From: Avena insularis
Lineage: Eukaryota > Streptophyta > Magnoliopsida > Poales > Poaceae
Reading direction: 5' to 3'
Assembly (NCBI GenBank): GCA_023614405.1
Contig: CM042684.1
Location: 473,193,650-473,257,649, forward strand
Length of the DNA: 64,000 nucleotides
In this document: piece by piece, positions 12,337-23,438 of the stretch
How positions within the stretch are numbered: position 1 is the stretch's first letter
Layout of the letters: each line of letters starts with the position of its first letter
Position numbers and translations under genes: made by a program
The notes under the pieces: model-generated
Told to the model about the DNA's origin: nothing
Databases searched by the model: none
Seen by the model: the letters and a program-made list of their open reading frames with translations, nothing else

Positions 12337-14989
12337 CTACAAAGGATTTGCAAAGTGTTCAGACTATTTTTATAATAATGAGTTCAAGTTTTAACTAAAA
12401 GAACTTCCACTTAAACGAACATCCCTCTACTCGTTCAGTGATCACATGATCCCTATCCTCTGCACCTCCCCCAATCGTCACGATCATCAGTGCAGTATCA
12501 AAGGTGGACATTCCCTAATGTAGATCACATCAACCATGTGATTCATGCTCGACCTTTCGGTCTCTTGTATTCCGAGGCCACGTTTCTCTAACGTGCTAGG
12601 TGAAGGGAATATGCCCGAGAGGCAATAATAAAGTGGTTATTATCTTATTCCATGTTTATGATAAATGTTTATTTTACATGCTAGAATTGTATTGATCGGA
12701 AACATCAATACATGTGTGTTTAATAAACAAAAAGGGTTCCTAGTTATGCCTCTCTTATAGACTAGCTTGTTGATTAACAAGATGATCAAGGTTTCCTGAT
12801 CATGGACATTGGATGTTGTTAATAACAAGGTCACACCATTGGTGGAATGATGTGATGAACATTCATCCGAAGTATAGCATTACGATCAAAGTCATTATGT
12901 TTATATTGCTATAACATCATACGAAGTAATATTTATCCTTAGACCATGAGATCATGTTAATTGCTAACACCGGAAGAGTATCTTGATAACATCAAACGCG
13001 TCACACCGTAATGTGGTGACTATAAAGGTGGGTTCGATTACTGAAGGTGTTATGTTGAGGCTCATGGATCAAGAGTGGATTTGTCCATCCGATGGCGGAT
13101 AGATATACTCTGGGCCCTCTCGGTGATATCACATTGAAATAGCTTGCAAGCAAGTGATGTGATCACTAGAATGTTATATCACGGGAACGAGAAAAGAGTA
13201 CATGTTGGTAACGAGATCAAACTAGGTATGGAGATACCGATGATCGAATCTCGGACATGTAATATATCGCGGGACAAAGGGATTTAGTTACTAGCGTTAA
13301 AGGTTCTCACGATCATAGAAGTCATCGTTGAATGTGTAGGAGTCGATGGATCTCCAGTCCTGCTGATTATTGATCGGAGAGGGTCTCGATCATGTCTGCA
13401 TTATTCATGAACCGTAGGGTGACACACTTAAGGGATACCAACACCATTTGGAGCAAATATGCTTGAGATAAAGATTTAAGAAAGCGCTAGAATTATTTCA
13501 ATAGACAATCAAACTGCTTTGGTGAAAATGCTGAAATTGGTTCTACATGTAATATTGAAATGTTGCAGGGGGTCTTATGTGAATGTTTGTTAATTAAAGT
13601 AATTAACAAAATTCTGAATAAAATTAATAAAAGAGTTTTATTAAATGAGAGAGCATTAAATTTGGATAAATTTAATGCATTTAAAGTGGAGACTTTAAAA
13701 GAGAATGTGAAGGGGCAAATTTATGTGGAGGGAGTTACCACCACATGAATGGAGGAGGTGAAGAGACACCTCCTCCATGCGCCATGAAGGAGGGCACCCC
13801 TCCTCCTATAAAAGGCCACCCTCCTCACTTCTCACACACACCTCCTTGTGAAGGATCTCTCTCCCCCTCTAGTATTATTCCCCCATGGTCTCGGATTAGC
13901 GAGATACATGTTCCCGGTGGCTTTATCTGGAAAGGAGTTGCTGCTTCTGCTGCTTTGCTGGAGCGAGGGACGGAGGTTTTCAGGGTACCGGACATGTGTG
14001 CGATCACGGATGCACCGCTGCTTTGCGGTGCTGGACTTGGTGGTGCTGGAGCTGGATCTGATGGACGGCCGAGCGGACCTGCTGGACTTCATCACGATCT
14101 CGAGATCGGCAAGTACGACTACATCAACCACGAGTTCCTACTCGTTAACAAAGCTCGTTGTCTACGAGGGTAAGTTCTCGTTGGATGTATGTCCACCCGT
14201 TGCTTTGTACCTAGTAGATAGATCTTGGCGTGTAGTTCACATCGTAGGAAATTTTTTGTTTTCTATGCTGCGGACCCAACACTAGGCTCGCCAGTCCTAA
14301 CTCGTGTGCATTCATAGTGCAACATGGCTTACACCCACTGTATGCAAACGTAGGTATGTTTGACACCCATGCCTGTAACCCTGGATCGCCTCATACCGAA
14401 GAACTTTCTTGGTGGTGCACACACAAGGGGAATACCATAACTAGAATACTATGAGGGATTATCTTATCATGCTACCATCTAGTAAGTATACTAGCACAAT
14501 AAGAAATGCTTCTAAAGTGAAGTGCTATGACATGGTTATGGCTCTATGATTATCATCAATAGCTTCAATGAGAGTTTCACAAACTTGTCATTGCCATGTT
14601 ATAATACTTTCCCCTATGCAATAATGAAGATAGACGCTTCTATATCAACTATTGCATGTTTTACGCGGCTTTAGGGCTTTCGCAGTAGAACCCCTTCCCT
14701 CCTACGAACATCGAGCCACAACATGGATTCAATGATTGCCATTCTTCTTCCCTTTTTAGGGCCCTCTAGTGTCAATGCCATATCAACTACTGAAGAAAGA
14801 CAGACACCCCCCTAAGCCACTTTGATTTGTGGACCAGTCTCGTGAATCACCATGTGAGGTTGGTTGGGGGCCGCTTCATCAAACAGTGCCGCGATATGAG
14901 CAATAACACTAAAGAGGGTAGCAACTAGAGAATAAATGCCCACATATTGCTATGTGTTCTATCCGTATGACATGTCTACCCATAGACCC
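12337..14989 (-). other. A0 leader, split by a solo LTR
   Basis: Non-coding leader between gag and the primer-binding site, made of 12337-12600 and 14287-14989. It aligns with the A1 leader. The intervening 12601-14286 is the solo LTR with one copy of its duplication. No coding frame is seen. Confidence 0.78.
12601..14281 (+). repeat. Solo LTR of the A1 family
   Basis: 1681-bp plus-strand LTR beginning TGAAGGGAATATGCCC and ending GCGGACCCAACA. It is flanked by CTAGG at 12596-12600 and at 14282-14286, an exact 5-bp duplication. No internal element sequence is present, so a former full element lost its body by recombination between its two LTRs. TATAAAA lies at 13807-13813. The short frames at 13560-14285 are LTR shadows. 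Confidence 0.95.
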
Positions 14990-15001
14990 GCTCTGATACC
15001 A
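14990..15001 (-). promoter_or_regulatory. A0 primer-binding site
   Basis: Minus-strand TGGTATCAGAGC, the canonical plant copia initiator-Met tRNA-complementary site, one base from the LTR end at 15003. Confidence 0.92.
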
Positions 15002-15002
15002 C

Positions 15003-16508
15003 TGAAGGGTTCCGTAGCAGAAAACAAAAAAATTCTATCTACTCGAACACTAATACCAGGATCTATACTATGTAGACATAAGTAACTGAGAAGGAATACA
15101 GTATTCATACCTTTGTAGAGAGAGGCACGCCTTACGCAGGAAGGCGTATATTGATGAAGACGAGCAACACCCCAAGTGTGGTGCCTCCGAAGTTCGTCAC
15201 ACGTCCGGTGTAGGGGACGTCAACCGGGCTCTGATCCAGCCAATCAACGGAAGAAGATGCCGGATCGCCGATCACACGACGGTAGTGTGAAGGTGGAGAA
15301 CTCAACTACAAGGTCCTCCCCAATATTACGGGGAAGTCCTCAGTAGATGAGAGAGAGAGAATGAGAGGAATGGGTGATCTCCAAGGGGAGGGGGGGGCCT
15401 TTATATAGTGGGAGGGGGGCACCACCCAGGGGCCAGGCGGGGTGGGACTAATCCCCACACCCACCAACAACCTTGGGGCAGCCGCTGGCCCTAGGTGGGC
15501 CCCACTAGGGCGGCCCACCAGCCCTAGGCCGGCTGGCCCCCACTCCCTAGGTGCCTTTCCCACTTGGGCCTCCCTTCGGATGAGGCCCATTAGCAATATA
15601 GTGCCTTCAAAAATAAAATAAAATATATATTTAATATTAATTCTCCAATTAACATTCAAATATACATATTATATTATCTCTTCACTCCGGAACAACTTCC
15701 GGACCCCTTTCCGATCTCTATCGGATGTTACCGAAACTATTCCGGTCTCTCTCTATTTCTCATACGATGCCTCATCTACCCTAAGCGTCCCTACCCTTAA
15801 GCGTGACATCCTTTGATTCAGAAACACTCCGGACATGATAGAGATAACTCTCATATCAATGATCAACAGAGGGACCTGGATGGCCATGTGACCCCCGTGC
15901 GTTTCACGAATACAATCGTTCGAACCGTGAGATAGTCGTTCCCCATTCCCTTTGTCACTCGATACCTAATTCATCCGAGACTTGATCTTTGGTATCTACA
16001 TACCTTAGTTCGATCTCGTTACTGATGAACTTGTTTTCTCGTTCTCATGTCATTGCATTCCGTGACCTAGGCACATGCTTGCAAGCTTCATTAAGGCAAT
16101 GTCACCGAGATGGCCACATGTATCTGTCTGTTACATAGACTGGACAAATCCTGGTCTTGATATGTACTCCTCTACGCATCCCTTTGGAAAACCTGAGTGG
16201 CACCTTTTTGGTCACCCTGTTACGAGATGACTCTTGATAACCATCTAAGCTTCTTCCAGAATGGTGATTTGCATTACCTCACAGTCAAAGGATCAGGTTA
16301 CGAGGTTCTCTGTGTTTTATCATCAATGGTGAACTTTGTAACTAGATCTCATGAAGATATAATGGTCGGATGTTTTTCTATCATGTTATTCAACTAATAA
16401 CATGACCTCATTGTCAGTTGGCATAAATGCCCATGGTCTTGAAACATATACCATCCTTATGACCAATGAACTAGTTCACTAGAGGTAACTAGAGACACGG
16501 TTTGTTTA
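15003..16508 (-). repeat. A0 5' LTR, truncated
   Basis: LTR whose minus-strand end reads CGGAACCCTTCA beside the primer-binding site. A TATA box (minus-strand CTATATAAA) lies at 15400-15408. Blocks such as the CGAGACTTGATC region and the TAACATGACCTCAT region follow the layout of the A1 LTR but differ in sequence. The remaining outer end is missing because a gypsy LTR starts at 16509. Confidence 0.82.
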
Positions 16509-19500
16509 TGTAACTACCTCGGACCCTACGCTCTAAGTTCAAGCCTAGAAAAACCGAAAGTGGTTAAAGAAGTACAACGGGGGCTCAGGGCCACCCACGT
16601 GTAGGCCCGTCGGCCGCCCTACCACTTCCAAGAACATCGGGACAAGAGCGAGCGGCGTAGGCAACAGGCGAAGAGATCAAATACATACACAAGTGAGTAT
16701 GTATGCAAGCTACCTTACAACAGTTCTTAGAGCCATTCCATCTAAAAGAAATAGAAATATTGCAACGCCATACGGCAAGATCCAAATATCCTAGATAGAG
16801 ATAATAGTGTAGGATAGCTCCTCATACATCAATCAATAGAGTATCAAGCGGAAGCGGGAAACAAGATCCGAGTACGGACAAGAAGCAAATCGGCATAAGA
16901 TGCCACATAAAGAAGCACATCCCGTCCACAGATCTCACGGATCCCCATCCCCGGAATCTCTACACCGAGTGATCGTTGCCAACATCATCTGTATCCTCCA
17001 CCCAGTATCCATCTTGCGAATATACCTGTTCATCTGAATCAAACTATTTATCGTGTGAGACCCTAGGGGTACTCAGCAAGTCTTTATGCCTCTAAAGGGG
17101 ACATAACCTGGGGTGATGCAATTGCAGCAAAAGATAATAACTAACAAGTCTATAGATACTCACTAACCATCCGCCTAACCAATGATAGACGGATGTCCGT
17201 TAATTAGTAACAACAGTTATAACAGTATAAGTAACAGATCCATCCTCCTTCTCGCTTACCAACGAGAAAGCGGACGAACAATCCATCCGTTGGCAGTTTT
17301 ATTAACCATTCCATGAGTATTGCACTAATTACTAGTCAGATATTTAGTCAAATTAAAAGCAGTACTTTAGTTATGCTTGTCTATGATTGAGAAACTGTGC
17401 TCCAAGTCATCCATAACCGCGGACACGGCTTTCAGAAAGATTTACCCTGCAGGGGTGCACAAATAGCAACACACACTCGATCAACCTCGGAAAAACCAAC
17501 TCAAAACCCAACGAGGCATTCACGACAAAGCGATCACAGGATTCATAAAATATTTCAGGGGGCCACCCCATTAAGCTACCCGCAACAAAGTTGGCCGACT
17601 CCGAGATGGACCCAAGGTATGCGCCAATGGCTGTAAACGACTGGGAACCCGGAAGTGTGACTGGGCTTGTCGATACCGCGAAAACACTCCGCAATTCCTA
17701 AACAGTACATGTGCTCCACGACAATCTTAAATAAAGCAGTAAAGCATGGCATAGGTACAGGATAGTAATAAATCTCCAAACTACTTTGTGGCCCCAAGAA
17801 ATAGAAATGAATCAAGCTCTGACTCAGGGGGGGTCCATAAGGCCTCCCGGATGTGGATAGTGCGAATAGTCAAGGAACAGGAATCAAGTACTCGGGGTCC
17901 TACGGGACACAAGTGAGCATGAAAAACCAAATAACAGATATTGCCCACCGGTGCCTCTTTCACTAGTTATCCCATGCTACTCAGGTTAAGTTGTTTAGGT
18001 ACCTCGTTATCCATTAGACTCTCACATACCCTACACATGCTGTTCTACGACTCGCATGGCTCAAACAACTCCTGTAGTAATGGCTCATAGGATGGAGGAA
18101 CAAGCTTCGGTGGGGTTTAAAAGTAAAGGCTATGAAGTACTTGGGATTCAATTTAATGCAACCGCGACTCCATGATGCAAGAATAAGATAGAGGCAATAG
18201 GTACTATATGTATGCAAGCATGTGGTAGTGCTTGCCTGGCAGCTCAGTTGAAGCGAGGGATGGATCTGGGTAGTACTCCTAGGATTCCTGATAATTCCCC
18301 TACTCGACGTCTATTCGAAAGAAGAACCAAACAAACAAGGGCCAACATAAATATAGTGCACAAACATATGAATCAAATGCGACAAGCAAACAAGCATGCC
18401 ATGATGAATGATGCACAATTTACATGGCATAGGATAGCATGGCATGGGTGAGGTGTGGGGTACAGGAATAAAGCATTTCATTAAGTTTTTAGTCATGTTT
18501 TGCTCCCATATAACTTGCTGTCCACTTAATATTTATATGATGCATGCTATAATTCATAACATGGAATGCATAGTTAGAACGGGCTCGTCGCGCTGATCGA
18601 TTTAGACATATTATTTGTCGAATTTGGAGTTATAGAATTAAAGTTATTAATTAATTAAGAAAAGGCATTTTTATTGCAATTAAACAATTTCGAAAATTTA
18701 AATTAGTCAAACATTATTTTGAATGGCATATTTGAATTCCTCACATTTTCCTGATTCAAAAACATATATCATTTGTATTATTTGGATTTATTAATTAAAA
18801 GTTATTAATTCTGGATATAAATCATTTAAACAAATTCTGGCAAAGATTTTTATTAAACAGAAAAGAACCGAGACTTTTTACACTCAGAGGAAGCTAGCCA
18901 CCACATCGACAAGTGGGGCTCACTGACTCAACGCTCGGTGACACGGCGGGATTGGCTCGGTTTTTTTCTTACCGCGCGTTTGACTAGCCACCGAGACCGA
19001 CAGGTGGGGCCGGCAGATCCGCGGGGCCACACACGGGCATGCCAGCGGGGGCTTGCCACGTGTGGGATCCGGGGGAGCACGGGTTGAGGATTCGCCAACC
19101 ACGGGGGTCTTTTTGCAAAATGGGGGAGGGGCTGACTGGTGGGTCTACAGGGCCGCAGAGGGACTAGCCGGTGAGTGATGAAAACTGCGAAGGGTGTTCT
19201 AGCAAAAGCTCCTGCGACGTCGACTGACGAACTGAAGGAAACAACCCGCGGTTCAGAACATTGGCCGATCTTGTGAGGTCGAGACTGGGCGATATGCTGC
19301 ACCAAATCAAGCGTTTAAGAGCTCGATTTAAAGAGGGGAGGTTGATCTACGGGTTTGGTTCAGAAAGCAACGCCGACGGGGCACTGTGGTGGTCGGGATT
19401 CGATGATGAACAGGAGGCTGCAGGGGAGCGTTGCTGCTGCTGCAGGCTGCAGACGCGACAGACAGCGCAGCGGCGGCGCACGGAGGCCGCTCGACGGAGT

Positions 19501-21418
19501 GCAGTGGCGGTCCGACGTACTAGAGGGGGAAGGAGGTTGTCTGGGAGGGAGGAGGTGCTCACGAGAGTGCGCCCGCGAAGCCGTGGAAGCAGGGGTGGCG
19601 GGGTACTGTCGTAGTGCTGGCGATCCGCTCCTTCGTCCACCTCACGGACACGGCGGCGACGGCGAGACTCCGGCGATCTACTGGTCACCTCACCGTGTGG
19701 ATCGTCGACGACGAAGCCAGGGCACCTTCCAGAGGGCTTGGCTGGCCTGGGGGCGCAGCAGGTCAGAAGAGGGAGGGGTTGATCGAGCTAGGGTTGAGGA
19801 GGCATGGAGATGGCCATGGCCGTTTTGTGTGTAAGAAGAGGGGAAGGAGAGGAACTGGGAAGGTGAGATCTCGATCTGTAGGAGCCTGGGGTGGTTGGGG
19901 TGATGAGGAAGAGAGGAAGAGAGGCACATGGGTTTTGAGTTGCTTTATGCAAAAAGAGAGACGCAACGTGTAGAGCTAGGTCTTCTCTCCTCTCTCTCTC
20001 ATTCTTTCTTTGCTAAGCCAACAGGGGAAGAGAGGGGGACCAGGGGAGAGGGCAGGTCGTGGCTGGCTGGCTCGGTGTGGTAGAATTAGGGTAGATGTGG
20101 GTTTTGGGCTGGGTTTTCTTTGGTTTAGGTGGTTAAGCTAGGTAGATTAGAGAGAGAGAAAGATGGCAGATTTGAGCTAGAAGAAAAGAGAGAGGTACTC
20201 CAAGTGCCAAGCAAAATAGACTAACAAAGGAGGAGGGGGGATGATGTTGAGTTCTTGCCAAGAAAAGAAAAGATGGGAGAGAGAGACTCACGTGTAGGCA
20301 CACATGCATGTGTAGGTGTAGGAGTAGATGTAGGTGTGGGTGTATATGTCCACATGCATATACATGGTCATGGTGAGAGATAAAAGAGAGATGAGGTGGT
20401 AGATATAGAGATTAGGTTGTTAGGTTTGTAAAAGATTTGTTCAAACAAAACCAAAAAAAACATAGGTGGGCAACACTAGAATATTGAAAAGATGGAGAAA
20501 ATAAGGAGATGGTTATATTGCATGCACATGCAATAATGGGCATCAAAGAAGAAAAGGGAGAGGGTGGTCAAAAAGGGTTTGGTTTGAATTTTGAAAACTC
20601 ATTCATTGAATTTCACGAACAAACTTCCCTCCAAGACCAAAAGAAACCCAAAGGAAGAAAAGAAGAGGACCTTGCATGGCCCATGCATAGTTAAATGAAT
20701 GCCTCTCTAGTAGTGAAAGCCACTAGACTTTCTCATGGCCTCTATATAATCAAGATTCCAAGAATTTTGGAATAAGGACCAACAAAAGAAAAGAGAGCTT
20801 GTTTACCACATGGACTAAATAAAAGATCATGCATGAATATAAGGTGGCCAAGCTTGTGTGTGTGAGCCACTAGGCATAATATGGCCAAAGTTATATTCTT
20901 ACATGAGCATTTATTCAAATACAAACTATATGCAAGCTTGACAAGGATTCCACTGGCATGGCATGCAAAGGTGGCCATGTGGCTCTCCACATATCAATAA
21001 TGTGAGAACAACATGATGCATATATGGGAGCATGTGGAATTGTAAGAGGATCCATCCCAACTCACATGAGCTAGAGGTAAACCCAAATAAAATGCAAAGC
21101 TCACATATAGTTGGATGGTGGAATTATGGGGTGGTGACAAAGAAAGGTGGTGGAGTTAATAAAAGATATGCCCCCAACTCAACTTTGGCATCAAGCATTT
21201 ATCAAGAACCAAATACAATTCATCAAGAGGCAAATACAAGTAATAGTGCATAGGAGATAAGAACCAAATGGAAAAAGGGTTTTATATGATGCTCAAATGC
21301 AATGTGGCATGATGACATGAGAATGATATAATTATGATGCAACAATTATATGTAGGAAGGTAGCATATATATAGACTAGGCTAGTAGCATTGCAATTGTT
21401 ATACAATTGGGATGCTAC
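16509..21418 (-). repeat. Very long (4.9 kb) gypsy 3' LTR
   Basis: On the minus strand it begins TGTAGCATCCCAATTG (ends at 21418) and finishes GGTAGTTACA (at 16509), giving TGTA...TACA ends. Immediately outside 21418 the minus strand reads GTGGGGGAGAGT, a polypurine tract. The 18900-19980 part is GC-rich with many overlapping open frames on both strands, and 20280-20370 is rich in TGTAGG-like repeats. No gene is supported. The left boundary is inferred from the change of sequence and the TG end, since the partner LTR is not in the window. Confidence 0.75.
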
Positions 21419-21429
21419 AACTCTCCCCC

Positions 21430-22260
21430 ACTAAACAAGAATCTCGCCCCGAGATTCCTAGGAAAAAGAAACCAACACGAGGAGAGGCGGGTGTTCGGAA
21501 CGAAGGTGACCCTCACGTTCCCAAGTTGATGAACAACGGAATGGTGCGACCACTACACCTTGCAAAACTTGCTAGACTTGTTACGAGTCTTGCGTTTTGC
21601 TTCAAGAAACAAAGGGTTAGAAGAATTGAAGGATTGTCATGAGACAAGAAGGATAGGATGAACATAGCTCCGGTTTTCTCGAGAAACATGATAAAAGAAT
21701 AGAACCACTTGTGAAAGAGATAGAAAGGACGATGTATCAGGGAGAAACAAACGACACACCATTAAGATTAAAGATTTACAGATACAAGAGAAGATAAATC
21801 TTTGTCTCGTCGGAAGAAAAGAGCTACTCTGGAGAAGTTATCAACCACTATGAAAATAGCATTGTTTCTTCCCTCAAATTTGAGAATTGAAGTGTAGAAC
21901 AATATTGCCTTCAAACAATAGAGTTCCCCGACATCACGGAAAAGATTTGAGTTAGACGTTGTCAGATTAGATTCTTCTTTCACCGGTAAGAACCAAGGAT
22001 CACGCAATTGAGATGCGCGGATATATCTTCTAGACAAGGAGGTGGTGCTAGATTATGGTGGAATCCCGAGAAGAAAAGAATATAGAGGATCTGGAGTTTA
22101 TTGTAGAGATACTTGTTGCTTTCTTTAACCTTGAGGCTAACGCAATAGATTTGCGGTTGATGGCATCAACCATAATTGGCTTTACCAAGAGAAAGGGATT
22201 TGTCAAGTTGAAGACCGATATAGTTTCCTCCCATCTTGTTTGAGGATGTCAAGCACCGGT
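21430..22260 (-). pseudogene. pol: Chromovirus pol remnant: RNase H edge, integrase and chromodomain
   Basis: Three pieces in pol order on the minus strand. Near 22150-22230 there is VDAINRKS, resembling the ADALSRKS end of gypsy RNase H. At 21768-22037 there is GRNNAIFIVVDNFSRVALFF, resembling the integrase core around its first catalytic region (DAIFVVVDR-type). At 21450-21600 there is TRNKSSKFCKV then, after a stop and a shift, SHHS and STWEREGHLRSEHP, resembling the chromodomain end (ATWERED-type) that precedes the 3' LTR of plant chromoviruses. All pieces are separated by stops. Each match alone is weak, but their order, strand and distance from the LTR agree. Confidence 0.62.
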
Positions 22261-23378
22261 GGAATGAAGAGTAACCGAAAAGATAAATGCATCTGCTTCC
22301 ACTAGATAATTGAAGATTTTGCTCCATGTTGTAAAAGACGAGATCACCAACAAGAGATTCTTGATTACTTTCTTCGAGAGAGCACTCCGAAAAAGCAAGG
22401 ATGGAAGTAAAAGTATTGAAGGATAAAGGCCACTTCTAACTTCCCTGGAATGAGTGAAATTGCATTAATTCACCAATTCAATGTACAAGAGCGAATGATA
22501 AGAGTAGTGGTATGGTAGCTACTCCATCCCGCACTCAAAGCATTACTCCATACATGAATAATAAAATCATGCAATCAAACTCCCAAAGACAGACTGAAGA
22601 TCTTGACAAAAAGAACTCATGGAACTCCGTAAGAAAACAAAGATATGATGCAAATGATTCGCCGGATCCAAGATAGATAAGGATGATGATGTTGTCGTCG
22701 TGTCGGAAGATCCAAACCACCAGAAAAGATATGAAGGAAGATTACAGAGAAGAACTGCAAGATTCAACAGGTAGAGAAAAAGATAGCACCACCTTGAATA
22801 GAAGGATTACAAAAGATCTAGAAATTCTTCATGGCATCCGGTGGATTGAGCATAGACGATCGAACGAGATGGTTCCAAAGATTACTTGATGAGAACTAGG
22901 TGAAAAGAACTCCATGTTCTTCTAGAAATGATTGAGAGAGATTTAGTAGTCTTGAGGAAATCTTCAGCGGAACGACGATGATAACTTGCCAACAAGGAAA
23001 GACTCCGGGTTTGATTGAAGGTGGAGGATGGAATTAACAATGGACTTGCTGATTCCAGAGTTGAAGCAATGTATTTAGCAAAAAGACGTGATCGAGATAG
23101 GTGACTTCAAAAAGTCAGAATTCACACTTTGAGACTTTGCACACAGGCAGTGCTCACGAAGCTTGAGAGAAAAGACACAAATGATCTTCCATGTTCTTCC
23201 ATTGATATAGAATAAGAAAGCATATCATGACGATATACCACCATGGATTAACAAGATATTCCAAGAATATCGGTTCAAAAGACGGGAGAAACGAACAAAT
23301 GCTCGAAACACTTCCTGAGCTCAACGCTCTTTGAAAGATCAATATTAAGAGCACGGGTTCGTGTTGAAGAAGCTTCAC
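22261..23378. other. Presumed decayed gypsy internal sequence
   Basis: About 1.1 kb between the recognisable chromovirus remnants and the MULE. No reverse-transcriptase motif (such as YIDD) or long frame can be read on either strand. Its base composition resembles the neighbouring remnant, so it is most simply decayed pol. Confidence 0.4.
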
Positions 23379-23438
23379 TAGAAGTTGGAACAACAATCTT
23401 GAAGATCGTCGGACAAGTCCTTGTTCTTACATGCCCTA

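Larger units (their letters stand above)
1..16508 (-). mobile_element. Ty1/copia retrotransposon A0, old and nested-into
   Basis: Minus-strand copia element whose parts are 1-3106 (pol), 11427-12600 and 14287-15001 (gag and leader) and 15003-16508 (5' LTR). The order gag, protease, integrase, reverse transcriptase, RNase H on one strand defines Ty1/copia. It is interrupted by the complete element A1 (3107-11426) and by a solo LTR (12601-14281). Pol ends at base 19, so its 3' LTR must lie just left of the window. Its 5' LTR is cut at 16508 by a gypsy LTR, so A0 is older than all three insertions. Several frameshifts and stops make it inactive. Confidence 0.9.
16509..23378 (-). mobile_element. 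Chromodomain-type Ty3/gypsy element, 3' part only
   Basis: Minus-strand element made of a 3' LTR (16509-21418) and the 3' end of a decayed pol. No primer-binding site, gag or 5' LTR is found to the right, where a MULE fragment begins. Chromodomain-like and integrase-like remnants place it among plant chromoviruses. The 3' LTR interrupts the A0 LTR, but no other A0 LTR piece appears after the element, so the right half was lost or rearranged. Confidence 0.78.

Noticed and set aside
12601..12834. A conserved small protein (MTLLLTTSNVHDQETL) seen in three LTRs
   Set aside because: It recurs with the LTR and is broken or altered at its ends in each copy. There is no start context or domain, so it follows from LTR identity.
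19261..19973. Several long plus-strand frames (up to 159 codons) in GC-rich DNA as a host gene
   Set aside because: Open frames overlap on both strands and in several phases, without a recognisable domain. The region lies inside the 4.9-kb gypsy LTR, so they are composition effects.
21412..21642. Plus-strand frame MLQLSPTKQESRPEIPR as a gene
   Set aside because: It is the reverse of the gypsy 3' end: the minus strand carries the polypurine tract and the chromodomain-like remnant.
16509..23378. Calling this a non-coding large retrotransposon derivative (LARD)
   Set aside because: The long LTR fits, but integrase-like and chromodomain-like remnants in pol order indicate a decayed coding element.
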